From Alphaproteobacteria bacterium UBA3768 (GTDB taxonomy: Bacteria > Pseudomonadota > Alphaproteobacteria > CAAHEQ01 > UBA3637), in the NCBI GenBank assembly GCA_002372315.1, contig DFFU01000003.1, positions 1 through 64,000 on the forward strand: a stretch of 64,000 nucleotides of DNA. The letters are read 5' to 3'. Shown in pieces: positions 27,910 through 38,100 of this stretch (within the stretch, counting starts at the first letter, position 1; the number at the start of each line of letters is the position of its first letter). Position numbers and translations under genes: made by a program. A model generated the notes under the pieces. It had not been told where the DNA came from. It saw only the letters and a program-made list of their open reading frames with translations, and did no database searches.

Positions 27910-28857
27910 ATGACAACAGAACAAGATTTGCTGCGTATGAAAAAAAGAGGTGTTTTAACCGAAAAAGAATATAAAAAAGCACTCAGTCAGTTAAAAATTG
28001 AAAAGCATCAAGGTGTGTTGGAATCCGAAAAAATAAAACAACGGATTTTATTTTCTATTGCCCTGCTTGGCATTTTCAGTATTTTAACTGGATTAGGTTT
28101 AATCGTTGCTGCCAATTGGGCTATTATTCCCGCAACAATAAAAATCAGTGGTGGTTTGATTTGTTTAGCTGCCTCATTGTTGGCAACAATTTATTTTCAA
28201 AAAAATGAAAACAACCTTTGGAAAGAGGCTTTCTTATTTGTTTCGTTTTTATTGGTTGGAGGGAACATTGCTTTGGTTCAGCAAAGTTACCATTTAGGCC
28301 TTTCTTGGCAAGAAGGAAGTATGGTGTGGTGGGGATTTTCTTTGCCTCTTATTTTCTTTACGAAATATAAACTTCTTCCATTATGTTCTGTTGGCTTATT
28401 GGGATTTTCTGTTTGGGATATCATTTGGAATATCAATTACATGGCTATTGTGGGAATGTGCTTTGTGGTCATGTTGACGACTCATTTCTTTAATGGAACA
28501 ACTGCAAAATTTTTACGCCAATTATCCTTTTTGGCCGCTATTTTCTTTTTGTATGAGGGTGATATTCTTGAAAATACAGCAACAGGAATTGTAGGTGTCA
28601 TTACGACAACTGTTTTTTTAATTTTTGCTCTTAACACTCCAAAAACAGAGACGGGAATTATAAATTTTTACAATTACCTGTTTTTGCTGGCTGCATGGCG
28701 TATATTTTTGTTATTTTGGAGTACCTATTATAATTTAACAAATATAGGTATATTGCTGATTGTTTTTGGAACTGTTTTGCTGACTGGGGTAGGGTTATAT
28801 ACCTATTACTACAAACAAATTCAAATCCTTATTAAGGGACTTATTAAGCATGAATAA
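27910..28857 (+). CDS. DUF2157 membrane protein
   Basis: The 315-residue protein has a short cytoplasmic start (LLRMKKRGVLTEKEYKKAL) and eight to ten membrane helices. The DUF2157 signature is visible in the first helices: GIFSILTGLGLIVAANWAIIPATIKI. DUF2157 proteins are usually encoded beside a GDYXXLXY protein, as here. Their role is not established. A strong AAAGGAGG precedes the ATG. Confidence 0.8.
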   Translation: MTTEQDLLRMKKRGVLTEKEYKKALSQLKIEKHQGVLESEKIKQRILFSIALLGIFSILTGLGLIVAANWAIIPATIKISGGLICLAASLLATIYFQKNENNLWKEAFLFVSFLLVGGNIALVQQSYHLGLSWQEGSMVWWGFSLPLIFFTKYKLLPLCSVGLLGFSVWDIIWNINYMAIVGMCFVVMLTTHFFNGTTAKFLRQLSFLAAIFFLYEGDILENTATGIVGVITTTVFLIFALNTPKTETGIINFYNYLFLLAAWRIFLLFWSTYYNLTNIGILLIVFGTVLLTGVGLYTYYYKQIQILIKGLIKHE

Positions 28858-29719
28858 AATAAAATACTTTTTCCTGTTACTGCCATTTATTGGATTGTGT
28901 TGTTGGTCATTTTATTACACGAACTTTATAAAACACGCAGTAACAGTCGTCCTGCCAGTTACAGGATATGACCCAAGAAATTTACTTTCGGGTCATTATC
29001 TTGAGTTCCAGGTGGATTGGAAAAAAGCAAATTGTTATCAAGCCGACTGGAATGGCATCTGTCCAAAGCATGCTTTTTTAAAAGCCAATCGCTACTACAT
29101 TCCAGAAAAATATGCTAGCCGATTAGAAGATGCGATTAATAGTGGAAAAAACACAAAAATTGTTTTTTCATATAAAAAAGATTATCGCCCTATTCCAAAA
29201 GAACTTCTTATAAATGAACAATCATGGAAAACTTATATCCAAAAACCTGATTACGCAGATAAGCATTGCTATTCTCAAGGAGGTTGTGGTGGTACAAATA
29301 GTGGTTATTTTTGTAATTCAAATGGTCATCATACCCCAAATAAGTGTGAGAAAACAAACCCAGAAAAGGTAATCGTTAAAGGACAAACATATTACTACAA
29401 TAAATTATCAGATTTACAATCTTGGTGTCGTGAAGCCTTTGAAAGCAAAGATGATCGTAATAGTCAAGGAAATTGTAATTGGGGTTATCTTTCTTATCAA
29501 GGCGCCGTTTCTTGGTGTGACAGCATTGGTAAAAATTTAGTCTCTGCAGAAGAAATAGAACAAAATTGCGATCAATTCTTGTTTTTACCCCAAGCTAATT
29601 CGGATCAACAATATTGGACAAGAAATTTAAACGTTGTCCATATGGGACAAAGTTGTTCTGTTCAAAAGATGTCACGTGGCGACGGATATGCATGGGCGGG
29701 TGCCGTTATTTGCCAATAA
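28850..29719 (+). CDS. GDYXXLXY-type protein with an extra cysteine-rich C-terminal domain
   Basis: The 289-residue protein has one membrane anchor (residues 5-26). A GDYXXLXY-like domain follows in which the signature appears in altered form, LLSGHYLEFQVDW (about 45-57). From about residue 110 it continues into a domain absent from ordinary GDYXXLXY proteins. This has a Cys/Gly/Asn-rich linker (CYSQGGCGGTNSGYFC) and a segment with WCREAF, GAVSWCDSIGKNLVSAEEI and YWTRNL, resembling C-type-lectin-like or FGE-like folds. It overlaps DUF2157 by 8 bp. The extracytoplasmic domain suggests ligand binding at the surface; this is inference. Confidence 0.65.
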   Translation: MNKIKYFFLLLPFIGLCCWSFYYTNFIKHAVTVVLPVTGYDPRNLLSGHYLEFQVDWKKANCYQADWNGICPKHAFLKANRYYIPEKYASRLEDAINSGKNTKIVFSYKKDYRPIPKELLINEQSWKTYIQKPDYADKHCYSQGGCGGTNSGYFCNSNGHHTPNKCEKTNPEKVIVKGQTYYYNKLSDLQSWCREAFESKDDRNSQGNCNWGYLSYQGAVSWCDSIGKNLVSAEEIEQNCDQFLFLPQANSDQQYWTRNLNVVHMGQSCSVQKMSRGDGYAWAGAVICQ

Positions 29720-29821
29720 AATACCCTTAAGCATTAGATCAAAATCCCTTGACTGGGTTATTTTAATTCACCAGTGTTTTGTGCACATATATACCTATAT
29801 ATTTATACAGAATAAAAAATA

Positions 29822-29849
29822 TTGACAAAATAATATTTTCTGCTATAAT
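29822..29849 (+). promoter_or_regulatory. Sigma-70 type promoter for the coiled-coil protein
   Basis: TTGACA (29822-29827), a 16-bp spacer and TATAAT (29844-29849), 29 bp before the ATG at 29879. Confidence 0.8.
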
Positions 29850-29878
29850 CTATGGATATATGTTTTGAAGGAGACACT

Positions 29879-32236
29879 ATGTTCAAGAAATTAAAAAAAC
29901 ATGCTAAATTATTTACATTAATGACTGGGGTTGCTATTGGTCCTTTGACATTCGCCCAAAAAGATTTAATCTCAAATGGACAAGATGATTACCCTAAAAC
30001 TTTTTCCGAAGAAGTTGAATTTTCTGACAAATTAGATGCCTTGGAAGCAATCTTGAATGGGCGTGCCGAAGCTCCTTCACCTCCTCCACAACAAGATTTA
30101 ATTGAGTTACTTGGATTATTAGAAGAGCCAGAAGCTATTCATCTGACTCCTGTAAGTGATGCCAATGGATCTCAAGCGAGTACTGAAACAAAAGATGGGG
30201 AAAAAGCATCGTTTTCATTGGATTCAAAGAGCAATGTGACTGTCCAAACAAATCAAACGATAAAGGCATCCCTATCTGAATCTGAAATGAAAATCAGTTC
30301 GGGCATAACAAACAATATCCCCGCCTCAGAAGAAGTGAAAATTACAAACGAACCAGTTGTTGAAGAAAAAAGGAAAGCTGAAGAGATTCTCGTTCAACAA
30401 GTAGTTTTAAATGTGAAAAGTGATACTCCTGTTCTTGAAACAACCTCTGAAGCAGAAGGGTCTGCTGTTAAAGACAGTCAAAAAATTCAAAATTCCCTCC
30501 ACCCTGAGGTAAAGTCAAATGTGATGGACAATGACACGACATCATTACCCCAAACAAATCGTTTGCATGAGATTACAAATTTAGATAAAACGCCAATATC
30601 AGCCCCTTTTGACAATTCAAAAGATGAAAGCAAATCAAACACAAATCCTTTAGGAGAAAACAAGTCCGAATATCCTGTTCAAGGGTCTACAGGAGCAGGA
30701 GAAGTAATTGGTGCTATTTTACTGATGAGTTTTTTATTAACTGGGGGATTACTGATGGCCGATAAACTTGAACAGAAAAAATTTATTGAGAAGGTTAAAG
30801 CAAAAGCATTAAAGAAAAAAACAAAAATTCAAAATGCGGTGAAACCACAAAATTTAGCCAATAAAAAATCCCAAGAGGCCAAAGAGAATGTCCAAAAAGC
30901 AGTTGCGTTAATGCAGCAGCAAGCACCAAAAACACCTTTATTGGAACTCAAAAATGATGTTCAAAAGCCCGATATTCGTTTCGCGCATTTTGCCCCTGCC
31001 CCCGATTTTGTATATCGTTCAGATAAAAATAAAACACCTCAAGATGTTGAAAAAACTGAACATGGTGCAGAGGTAAATCCTGTTGTGGAAGAAGTTATCA
31101 AACCTATTTCAAATTCAAAAGTTTCCTCTATAAATGAAAAGGAAACGAAACCCTGTGGTTCCGAATCTGAACAATATCAAAAGGGCATTCGGATGTTGGG
31201 TATCAACAAAATGAAGCGTTCTATCCTGCGGCAGCAGAAAAAAGAATTGACTGCCGAGTTGGAAACAGCCAACGAAACACGTAAACAAGAAATCTTGGCC
31301 CTATTAGATGAAAATGCGATCAAAGGAAAGCAATTATCTAAAGAACGTCGTCAGGCCTGTGCAATGATTCGTGGTAAACAGGGTGAACAAGAAAAAGAAC
31401 AGCGCCGCTTATACGCAAAAAGGATGGCTCAACTGCGTCGCCAGATGAAAAAAGATGGCTTAGATCATTCTGAAGAAATAGAACAAATAAATGCGGCGCG
31501 CTTGGCAATGAAAGAAGCCTGCAAAGCACAAATGGCTCAGGCAAAAAAAGAAGTGGATATGCGTATACAATTAGCCAATTATAAACATGGTATTCGCTTG
31601 TTACATGAGGCACAAACTTCCCAAGATAACCTGAACCATATAGTCAAAGAATTGAAAAAAGAAACGGGCTTAAAGAGCAAAAAAGAAGTTCTTTTAACAG
31701 ATTTTGCTTTATGGAACGAACAGCGTCGAGTCATCCTTAAAAAACGTCAAGCTGTTAAGCTGATTAAAGGACGCGATTTCATCAGACAAAAAACTCAATT
31801 AGGTAAACAGATGAAAGCCGCTTTATCTGATCAAAATATGCCTTTGGCAGAACAAATTGCTCAACAATTGACTATGGTTCAACAGGCAGAAAAAAATCAT
31901 ATTTCAGAAAATAAAAAAATGAATTACACTGAAAAGCGGATAGACTTGATTAATCCATTTACTGCTGAAAGAATTCATGCACGTCGTTCCAATGAGCAGA
32001 CGCGCTTAGAAACCGCACATTTCTTACAAGGCCAGCGCATGCTGTACCATTTGAAAAATGGTCTATCTTCAGCTGTAAACGAAAAATTAATAACCCCCAA
32101 GCGTTATGAGAAAAAGGCTAAAAGTTTAATTGGTAATAAAACAGAACCATTTGACTATATAAAGCAACGTTGTTCCTATTTGAAAGACGCCACATTAGCT
32201 GGAATCTATCGTCGTCAAAAACAAATGGATCGTTGA
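29879..32236 (+). CDS. Large exported/membrane-tethered coiled-coil protein, unknown
   Basis: The 785-residue protein has a signal-like N-terminus (MFKKLKKHAKLFTLMTG, cleavage perhaps after TFA). A Ser/Thr/Glu-rich low-complexity region runs to about 270, followed by a hydrophobic segment (VIGAILLMSFLLTGGLLM, about 278-295). The second half is strongly basic/acidic and helical (QQKKELTAELETANETRKQE), predicted as coiled coil. If both hydrophobic parts act, the low-complexity region is periplasmic and the coiled coil cytoplasmic. The ATG at 29879 has GAAGGAG in front and follows the promoter; upstream in-frame starts do not. A strong terminator follows. No family is recognised. Confidence 0.7.
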   Translation: MFKKLKKHAKLFTLMTGVAIGPLTFAQKDLISNGQDDYPKTFSEEVEFSDKLDALEAILNGRAEAPSPPPQQDLIELLGLLEEPEAIHLTPVSDANGSQASTETKDGEKASFSLDSKSNVTVQTNQTIKASLSESEMKISSGITNNIPASEEVKITNEPVVEEKRKAEEILVQQVVLNVKSDTPVLETTSEAEGSAVKDSQKIQNSLHPEVKSNVMDNDTTSLPQTNRLHEITNLDKTPISAPFDNSKDESKSNTNPLGENKSEYPVQGSTGAGEVIGAILLMSFLLTGGLLMADKLEQKKFIEKVKAKALKKKTKIQNAVKPQNLANKKSQEAKENVQKAVALMQQQAPKTPLLELKNDVQKPDIRFAHFAPAPDFVYRSDKNKTPQDVEKTEHGAEVNPVVEEVIKPISNSKVSSINEKETKPCGSESEQYQKGIRMLGINKMKRSILRQQKKELTAELETANETRKQEILALLDENAIKGKQLSKERRQACAMIRGKQGEQEKEQRRLYAKRMAQLRRQMKKDGLDHSEEIEQINAARLAMKEACKAQMAQAKKEVDMRIQLANYKHGIRLLHEAQTSQDNLNHIVKELKKETGLKSKKEVLLTDFALWNEQRRVILKKRQAVKLIKGRDFIRQKTQLGKQMKAALSDQNMPLAEQIAQQLTMVQQAEKNHISENKKMNYTEKRIDLINPFTAERIHARRSNEQTRLETAHFLQGQRMLYHLKNGLSSAVNEKLITPKRYEKKAKSLIGNKTEPFDYIKQRCSYLKDATLAGIYRRQKQMDR

Positions 32237-32255
32237 TAGGCAATACAACTGAACA

Positions 32256-32293
32256 AGCACTATGGATTTAGTTATGAAATCCATAGTGCTTTT
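32256..32293 (+). terminator. Rho-independent terminator
   Basis: A perfect 14-bp stem, AGCACTATGGATTT (32256-32269) with AAATCCATAGTGCT (32277-32290), has a 7-base loop followed by Ts. Confidence 0.85.
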
Positions 32294-32339
32294 GTCATTC
32301 TCCATAAATACAATCAGAGTATAAATAATCGTTTTTTGC

Positions 32340-32369
32340 TTGACAAACATAATAAAAATCATGTAGCAT
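32340..32369 (+). promoter_or_regulatory. Promoter candidate for the SpoIIE-type phosphatase
   Basis: A perfect TTGACA (32340-32345) lies 18 bp from TAGCAT (32364-32369). It lies inside a possible longer N-terminal extension, so it favours the ATG at 32387 as the real start. Confidence 0.5.
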
Positions 32370-32386
32370 TACCTGTAGGTGGGAAA

Positions 32387-34261
32387 ATGCTCAATAGTAT
32401 TAAATCCAAAATTATTGTTTTAACATTATCATTGTTATTGATGCTCGGGTTGATTGTAACGGGGGCGGCTATTACTGCTTTTTATCACGATAGAGAATTG
32501 ATTATCGCAGGAAATGATTCTGCCATTACCACTTTTGAGGGCCAACTCAATACAGAAATTGCAGAATTAGAAAAAAATGCGTTAGACTTAGCCGTGATGG
32601 CCGAAGGTTATTATCAAGAGGGAAAAGAACAAAAAATCGGTGAATTCTTTACCAAGAAAATTTTAAATAATTATCCAAATTCAATGGGTAATGGTATTTA
32701 TTTTGAACCCTATAAGGTAGATAAAAGTCAGAAAATTTTCTGTATTCATGCGGCTTGGCATAATGACAAAATTATGTTATTACCAGCTTGTATAACCCAT
32801 ACTTTTGATTATTTCAAACAAAATTGGTATCCTGAAATTTTAACTAATCTGAAAAAAGGACACAGAGTATCGTGGGCAAAACCCTATAAAAGCAGTCAGT
32901 TGGGTAACTTGATGACAACTGTGGGCGCTGGTATTTATGATGGTAACAATTTGATCGCAATGGCAACAGTTGATTGGGATATGAATACTATTTTAAAGTC
33001 TGTTTTAAAAATCAAACCAACACCTAACAGTTTCGTTCTTTTTGCCGACAAAACAAATGATTATATAATTGCCACAACAGAACCACAAATTGATAATGCA
33101 GCTGTCTTTGGAAAGACCTTAAAAACATCAAAGTGGTATTCAAGTAAATTAAAAGAGGGAACACCTTTTGAGTATAAAGGCATAACCTATATCCCCTATA
33201 TCAAGCAATTAAATAATGGGTTCTTTTTGATTGTAAATGTACCTTTGTATGAATTGTTTCGTGCAGCTGTTCACCATTTAAGTATCCTGTTGACTGTTCT
33301 TTTGATTAGTTCTTTTAGCATTGTGGCTATTTTGTATTTTGTTTTGAAGCGCAACATTAATCAGCCCATTATGCAATTGACTGAAATTGCCAATAAAATT
33401 AGTCATGGTGATTTGGAAAAAACAATTCGTTTGGATGAACCATCTGAATTAGCACAGATGGCCAAGGCCTTTAATAAGATGAAGACAGATATTAAAACAC
33501 ATTTAACACGTTTAGCAAAAATATCGTCTGAAAAAGAGAAAATGGAATCAGAATTAGCCATTGCCAAAACAATTCAATCATCTGCTCTGCCCTCTGATTT
33601 TCCCAAAAACAAGTCTTTTGAATTGTTAGCCTCTATGGTACCGGCACGAGAAGTTGGTGGCGATTTTTATGACTTTTTTCCCATAGATGATAATCATTTT
33701 GCTTTTGTAATGGCTGACGTGTCTGGTAAAGGAATTACTGCGGCTCTTTATATGATGTCCGCCAAAATGGCCATTAAAAATATGTTACAAGCAGGTTACC
33801 CTTTACAAGATGCGATTTCAAGAGCCAATAAAACTCTTTGTGATAATCATGCACGCGGGATGTTTGTGACAGCATTTATTGGTATTTTAAATTTAAAATC
33901 AGGAAGGGTGGAATATATTAATGCAGGGCATTGTCCTCCACTTCATAAATCCTCAAAAGGATATGAGTATGTAGACGTTGTAAAAAATTTAGTACTTGGC
34001 ATAACAGCCGATTATAAATATGAAACAGGACACTTCTCACTTAAAAAAAATGATTACTTATTTCTTTATACAGATGGTGTCACTGAGGCCCAAACTAAAG
34101 GGGAAAAATTATTTGGCTATGAACGCTTGCAAAAAGCCCTCAATCGCAAAAAATTATCACTAGCCGATACTTTGACATTTGTGCGTCAAAATATTCAACA
34201 ATTTGTCAAAGATGCCCCTCAATCTGATGATATCACCATGATGATTTTAAAAAAGAAATGA
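32387..34261 (+). CDS. Sensor PP2C/SpoIIE-type serine phosphatase with HAMP domain
   Basis: The 624-residue protein has a membrane helix (about residues 8-32), a large periplasmic Cache-like sensor region (about 35-295) and a second helix (about 300-322). A HAMP linker (KRNINQPIMQLTEIANKIS) and a C-terminal SpoIIE/RsbU phosphatase domain (REVGGDFYDFF, MADVSGKGITAAL, YTDGVTEAQ, SDDITMMIL) complete it. Such proteins sense an external signal and dephosphorylate an anti-anti-sigma factor, setting sigma-factor activity. No anti-sigma partner is encoded nearby. The start has AGGTGGG upstream and is downstream of the promoter. Confidence 0.85.
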   Translation: MLNSIKSKIIVLTLSLLLMLGLIVTGAAITAFYHDRELIIAGNDSAITTFEGQLNTEIAELEKNALDLAVMAEGYYQEGKEQKIGEFFTKKILNNYPNSMGNGIYFEPYKVDKSQKIFCIHAAWHNDKIMLLPACITHTFDYFKQNWYPEILTNLKKGHRVSWAKPYKSSQLGNLMTTVGAGIYDGNNLIAMATVDWDMNTILKSVLKIKPTPNSFVLFADKTNDYIIATTEPQIDNAAVFGKTLKTSKWYSSKLKEGTPFEYKGITYIPYIKQLNNGFFLIVNVPLYELFRAAVHHLSILLTVLLISSFSIVAILYFVLKRNINQPIMQLTEIANKISHGDLEKTIRLDEPSELAQMAKAFNKMKTDIKTHLTRLAKISSEKEKMESELAIAKTIQSSALPSDFPKNKSFELLASMVPAREVGGDFYDFFPIDDNHFAFVMADVSGKGITAALYMMSAKMAIKNMLQAGYPLQDAISRANKTLCDNHARGMFVTAFIGILNLKSGRVEYINAGHCPPLHKSSKGYEYVDVVKNLVLGITADYKYETGHFSLKKNDYLFLYTDGVTEAQTKGEKLFGYERLQKALNRKKLSLADTLTFVRQNIQQFVKDAPQSDDITMMILKKK

Positions 34262-34280
34262 AACATTACTCTTACACATA

Positions 34281-34309
34281 TTGCACTTTTAAAAGAATCA
34301 TGCTATAAG
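34281..34309 (+). promoter_or_regulatory. Promoter candidate for the GDSL esterase
   Basis: TTGCAC (34281-34286), a 17-bp spacer and TATAAG (34304-34309), 30 bp before the ATG. Confidence 0.55.
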
Positions 34310-34338
34310 CATGCGTCTAACATAGATGAGGATTACAA

Positions 34339-35010
34339 ATGTTCTTTTTGAAAATGATGGCTCTTTTTGGCTTTGGTATAAGCATTACAACGTCTGCCTT
34401 TGCTCAATACACTTTGGCTGTTTTTGGTGATAGTTTAAGCAATGGGTATAAATTGCCAAAAAATGAGTCTTTTTGTGCCCAATTGGAACAGGCCTTACAG
34501 GACAAAGGATATATTGTTAACGTATTAAATGCATCCAAGAATGGAGAAACAACAACAGGAGGCATTCAAAGAATTGACACTCTTTTAAAACAAAAACCAG
34601 ATGGCGTTATTTTGGAATTAGGGGTGAATGATTCATTTAAAAATGTGTCTATTGAAAAAATTCAATCTAATTTGAAAAAATTGATTACTACTTTTAAAAA
34701 TGAAAAAATTCCTGTCTTATTGGTGGGTATGAAGACAATTCCTAACAAACCCATATTATATCAAAAGCAATTTGAAAAAATATATTTGAATTTGGCCCAA
34801 ATGCACCGTTTAGATTTTTATCCTTTTTTCATGGATGGATTATTTGATTCAAGTGTTGTGTGGGACTTAAATCTACAAAATGAAAATTTAATTCCTCATG
34901 ACATCCATCCCAATAAAAAAGGCGTTTCAATCATGGTACAGAAAATTTTACCCACAGTAGAACGTTTTTTAAAAAAACAGGGACATCCCCCAATCAATCA
35001 AACAAAATAA
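34339..35010 (+). CDS. tesA: GDSL-family esterase/lysophospholipase, TesA-like
   Basis: The 223-residue protein has a signal peptide (ending TSAFA near residue 22). The SGNH blocks are visible: block I FGDSLSNGY, the block II-like NASKNGETT, block III LGVND and block V DIHPN. This is the TesA/arylesterase pattern of a periplasmic thioesterase/lysophospholipase. Size agrees with TesA (about 208 residues). The preceding GAGGA Shine-Dalgarno is good. The exact substrate is not readable from the sequence. Confidence 0.82.
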   Translation: MFFLKMMALFGFGISITTSAFAQYTLAVFGDSLSNGYKLPKNESFCAQLEQALQDKGYIVNVLNASKNGETTTGGIQRIDTLLKQKPDGVILELGVNDSFKNVSIEKIQSNLKKLITTFKNEKIPVLLVGMKTIPNKPILYQKQFEKIYLNLAQMHRLDFYPFFMDGLFDSSVVWDLNLQNENLIPHDIHPNKKGVSIMVQKILPTVERFLKKQGHPPINQTK

Positions 35011-35134
35011 CCCTTTCTTTTGATAGTAACCTACCTAGCAAAAATTACCGCATCTTTTTTTTACTAAGGAAAATAGTTATTTTTTAGGTTGACTTTTAAT
35101 AAAAAATCATTTAGTCTTTAGATAAGTATACTGT

Positions 35135-35151
35135 TATACACTTTGTGTATA
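35135..35151. promoter_or_regulatory. Palindromic operator-like site
   Basis: TATACAC, three bases, GTGTATA: a 7-bp inverted repeat 34 bp upstream of the large cysteine-module gene and overlapping its likely promoter (TATACT at 35127). It could bind a dimeric regulator. Confidence 0.45.
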
Positions 35152-35184
35152 GATGAATAGGGCCTGATATATAAGGAGTCTATG

Positions 35185-38100
35185 ATGAAAAAGACAATAA
35201 ATAATTCGCTCCGAACAAGCAATTTTTGCTTATATTTATTTTTTTGTTTAGTGCTGATAAGTGTTATGGGTATGACTTTTTCAGCCATCGCTGGTGGAAG
35301 TATTTTTGGTGGGAAAAAGAGTCGTTCATCTAACCCTAATGGTGTTTATGCTGTTGGTGTTCATATATGCTCATCTTTAGAGTGTCCTCCTATCCGTATC
35401 GTATCAGGCTCATGTACAGGTGAATACATGAAAAAACGCTGGGGAGTATGTATCTGTGATGAAGGGTATGTTGCCGATGGAGAGACCTGTAAAGCATGCC
35501 CGGAAGGACAATATAGCGATGGGATACATGAGTGTACAGGATGTGTCATAGGAACATACAAAGCCAATGAATCTGATACAGAATGCACACCTTGCCCCAA
35601 AAATTCTTATTGCGTCGATGGTATAAAGCATGATTGTCCTGAATATGCAACCTGTACTGCAACAGATTTTTCATGTGCATCTGGTTTTATTAAAGATGAC
35701 TCTAGCTGTATTTGTACCACAGGAACAAGATTCATATTAGGCGATAGCTGTGTATCGTGTGAAGATCATGGTTATCCCAAAACACAGGTGTGCCTTGATA
35801 GTGGTTCTTTCTACAAGAATGGTTGTATAGAAACATATCCTGGTTTGACTTGTACTTCTGACAAATTCTGTAATGACGAAGGCAGTTGCGAAATCTGTCC
35901 AGAAGAACCATCTTGTGGGGATGCTAAGTGTTGCACACTTACCGGCCCAGAAGATGTTTGTCATCGCAAAACACCTGATTACTATGGATTCTGGGGCAGA
36001 AGTGATGAATATGGGGCGACTTCAACAGACTTTATCTGTCATGATTGCGACAAGACATATCCCATTGGGGGAACTTCCCCTGAGGAATGTGCTCATTGCC
36101 CAGACAGAGAATATTATAAAGTGGGTGATGATGGTATTTGTTTCCCATCAAAATGTGAAGGGTTCAGAGGCTCAGAATACGGGGATTGTTATGCATGCTC
36201 GTATTTTGAGGGAGTTAAGGCTGAAGCATCTGAGTGTAGCAAATGTTCCGATGATCGTGTCATGGCTGGAGAATATTGTATTTTAAAATGTAAAAACGGC
36301 GAATTCTTAGATGCTAAAAGGCATTTGTGTGTTTCATGCGATAAGGGTGAAGAAGTAACGTCTTTTGATGCTGCCGATTGTGAAAGAAGCTGTCCTGGTG
36401 TTCGCGAAATCATTGATGATATCTGTGTACGCACCTGTAATGGTCATGGTACAGAGGTTAAACATAAATGTGTCTGCGATGATGATTGGTATGGGGAAAA
36501 GTGTGCCTATAGATGTAATGGATTCAAAGATATAAATGGTGAATGTCATCCTTGTGATGATGCGGAAATTGTTGAGGCAAAAGCGTCCGAATGTAACAAG
36601 TGCGAATTCCGTGAAATGAGTGGAACGAGTTGTTATCCAGAAAATTGTGGCAGTGGCAATTTTAGAGATATATCAGGCACATGCCATAGTTGTACAGACT
36701 TTGGGATTTATGAAGCAACAGAATACCAGTGCGGTAAATGTATTGACGATCGTGAATTAATTACCAAGGCTGGCAAAAAATATTGCGCTCTTTTGCCAGA
36801 GGTGTGTATTGCCAAAGGTGGATTTAAGGATGTAAATGACAAGTGTTATCTGTGCACTGTAGAGGAAGCACCATACACAACAAATACAGAGTGCAACAGA
36901 TGCTTAACACGCTTATATGACGAAGATAGCGGTCAATGCTATTCACCTTGTGAAGATGGCTTTAGAGATAATGATGGTGTTTGTCATGAATGTACAGACA
37001 CAGTGGCTTATCCAGTCCACAACAATGAATGCTTTAGGGTTTGTACAAAAGAAACGCGTGAGATGGTTACAAATTATTGTGCTCCTGTGTGTGTTACACC
37101 AAGGGATGTGTATGATTTAGACACGAGAAGTTGTGTATCTTGTTACTCCGAAAATGTACGTGCAATTTCCAAAGAGGATTGCGAAACGAAATGTACAAAT
37201 TCAAGTGGTAAGATCCGCGAATATGTTGATGGCGTTTGTCGCTTTACCTGTAGTGGGCATGGAACAGAAAAAGACGGCAAATGTGTTTGCCACTTAGGAT
37301 TCTTTGGTGATAAGTGCGATACGACCTGTGATGGATTTATAGATAATGATGGTAATTGTCATGGTTGTCGTGATTCAGAAGAATGGGCAACATCTGAAAG
37401 TGAATGCTCTAGATGTTTGAACCGCTATTACAATACAACAAACGGTAAGTGTTCAACATGTGAAAATAATCATTTTGAGGACGCATCTGGTGTCTGTCAC
37501 ATTTGCTCTGATCCAAAGCCATATAACACTTATAAGGTAAGTTGTGATAATTGTACCAACAGAGAATATAGTGGTAGTACTTGTTATCAAACTTGTACTG
37601 CTTCCCAATTTAGAGATGGAAATGGATATTGCCAAAGTTGCAGCACCGACGCATCCGTAACTACCTCTAAAGAAGAATGCGACAGGTGTTCTAACAGGTC
37701 TTGGTTTGCAAATGTGTGCTATCCGAAATGCGCAAGCAATCAATTCAGGGATGCCAATGGTGAATGTCATACATGTAACATAACATCACCCTTTATTTCC
37801 TATAAAGCAGAGTGCGATTTTTGTGGTACAACACGTGAATATGTGAATAACATGTGCTATCTAAAATGTACTGATTCCCAATTTAAGGATGACAATCGAA
37901 TCTGTTACAATTGTAATACGACAGAATCTGTCGCGTCATCACAGGAAGAATGTACAAAATGCTCTGCCAGAACGTGGTTTGAAAATATGTGTTATCCTCA
38001 ATGTAGTACTGGTAAATTCAGGGATGCCAATGCTGTATGCCATTCTTGTGACACAGAATCGACAATTGTTACCTCAAAAACTCAATGCGATTTTTGTAGT

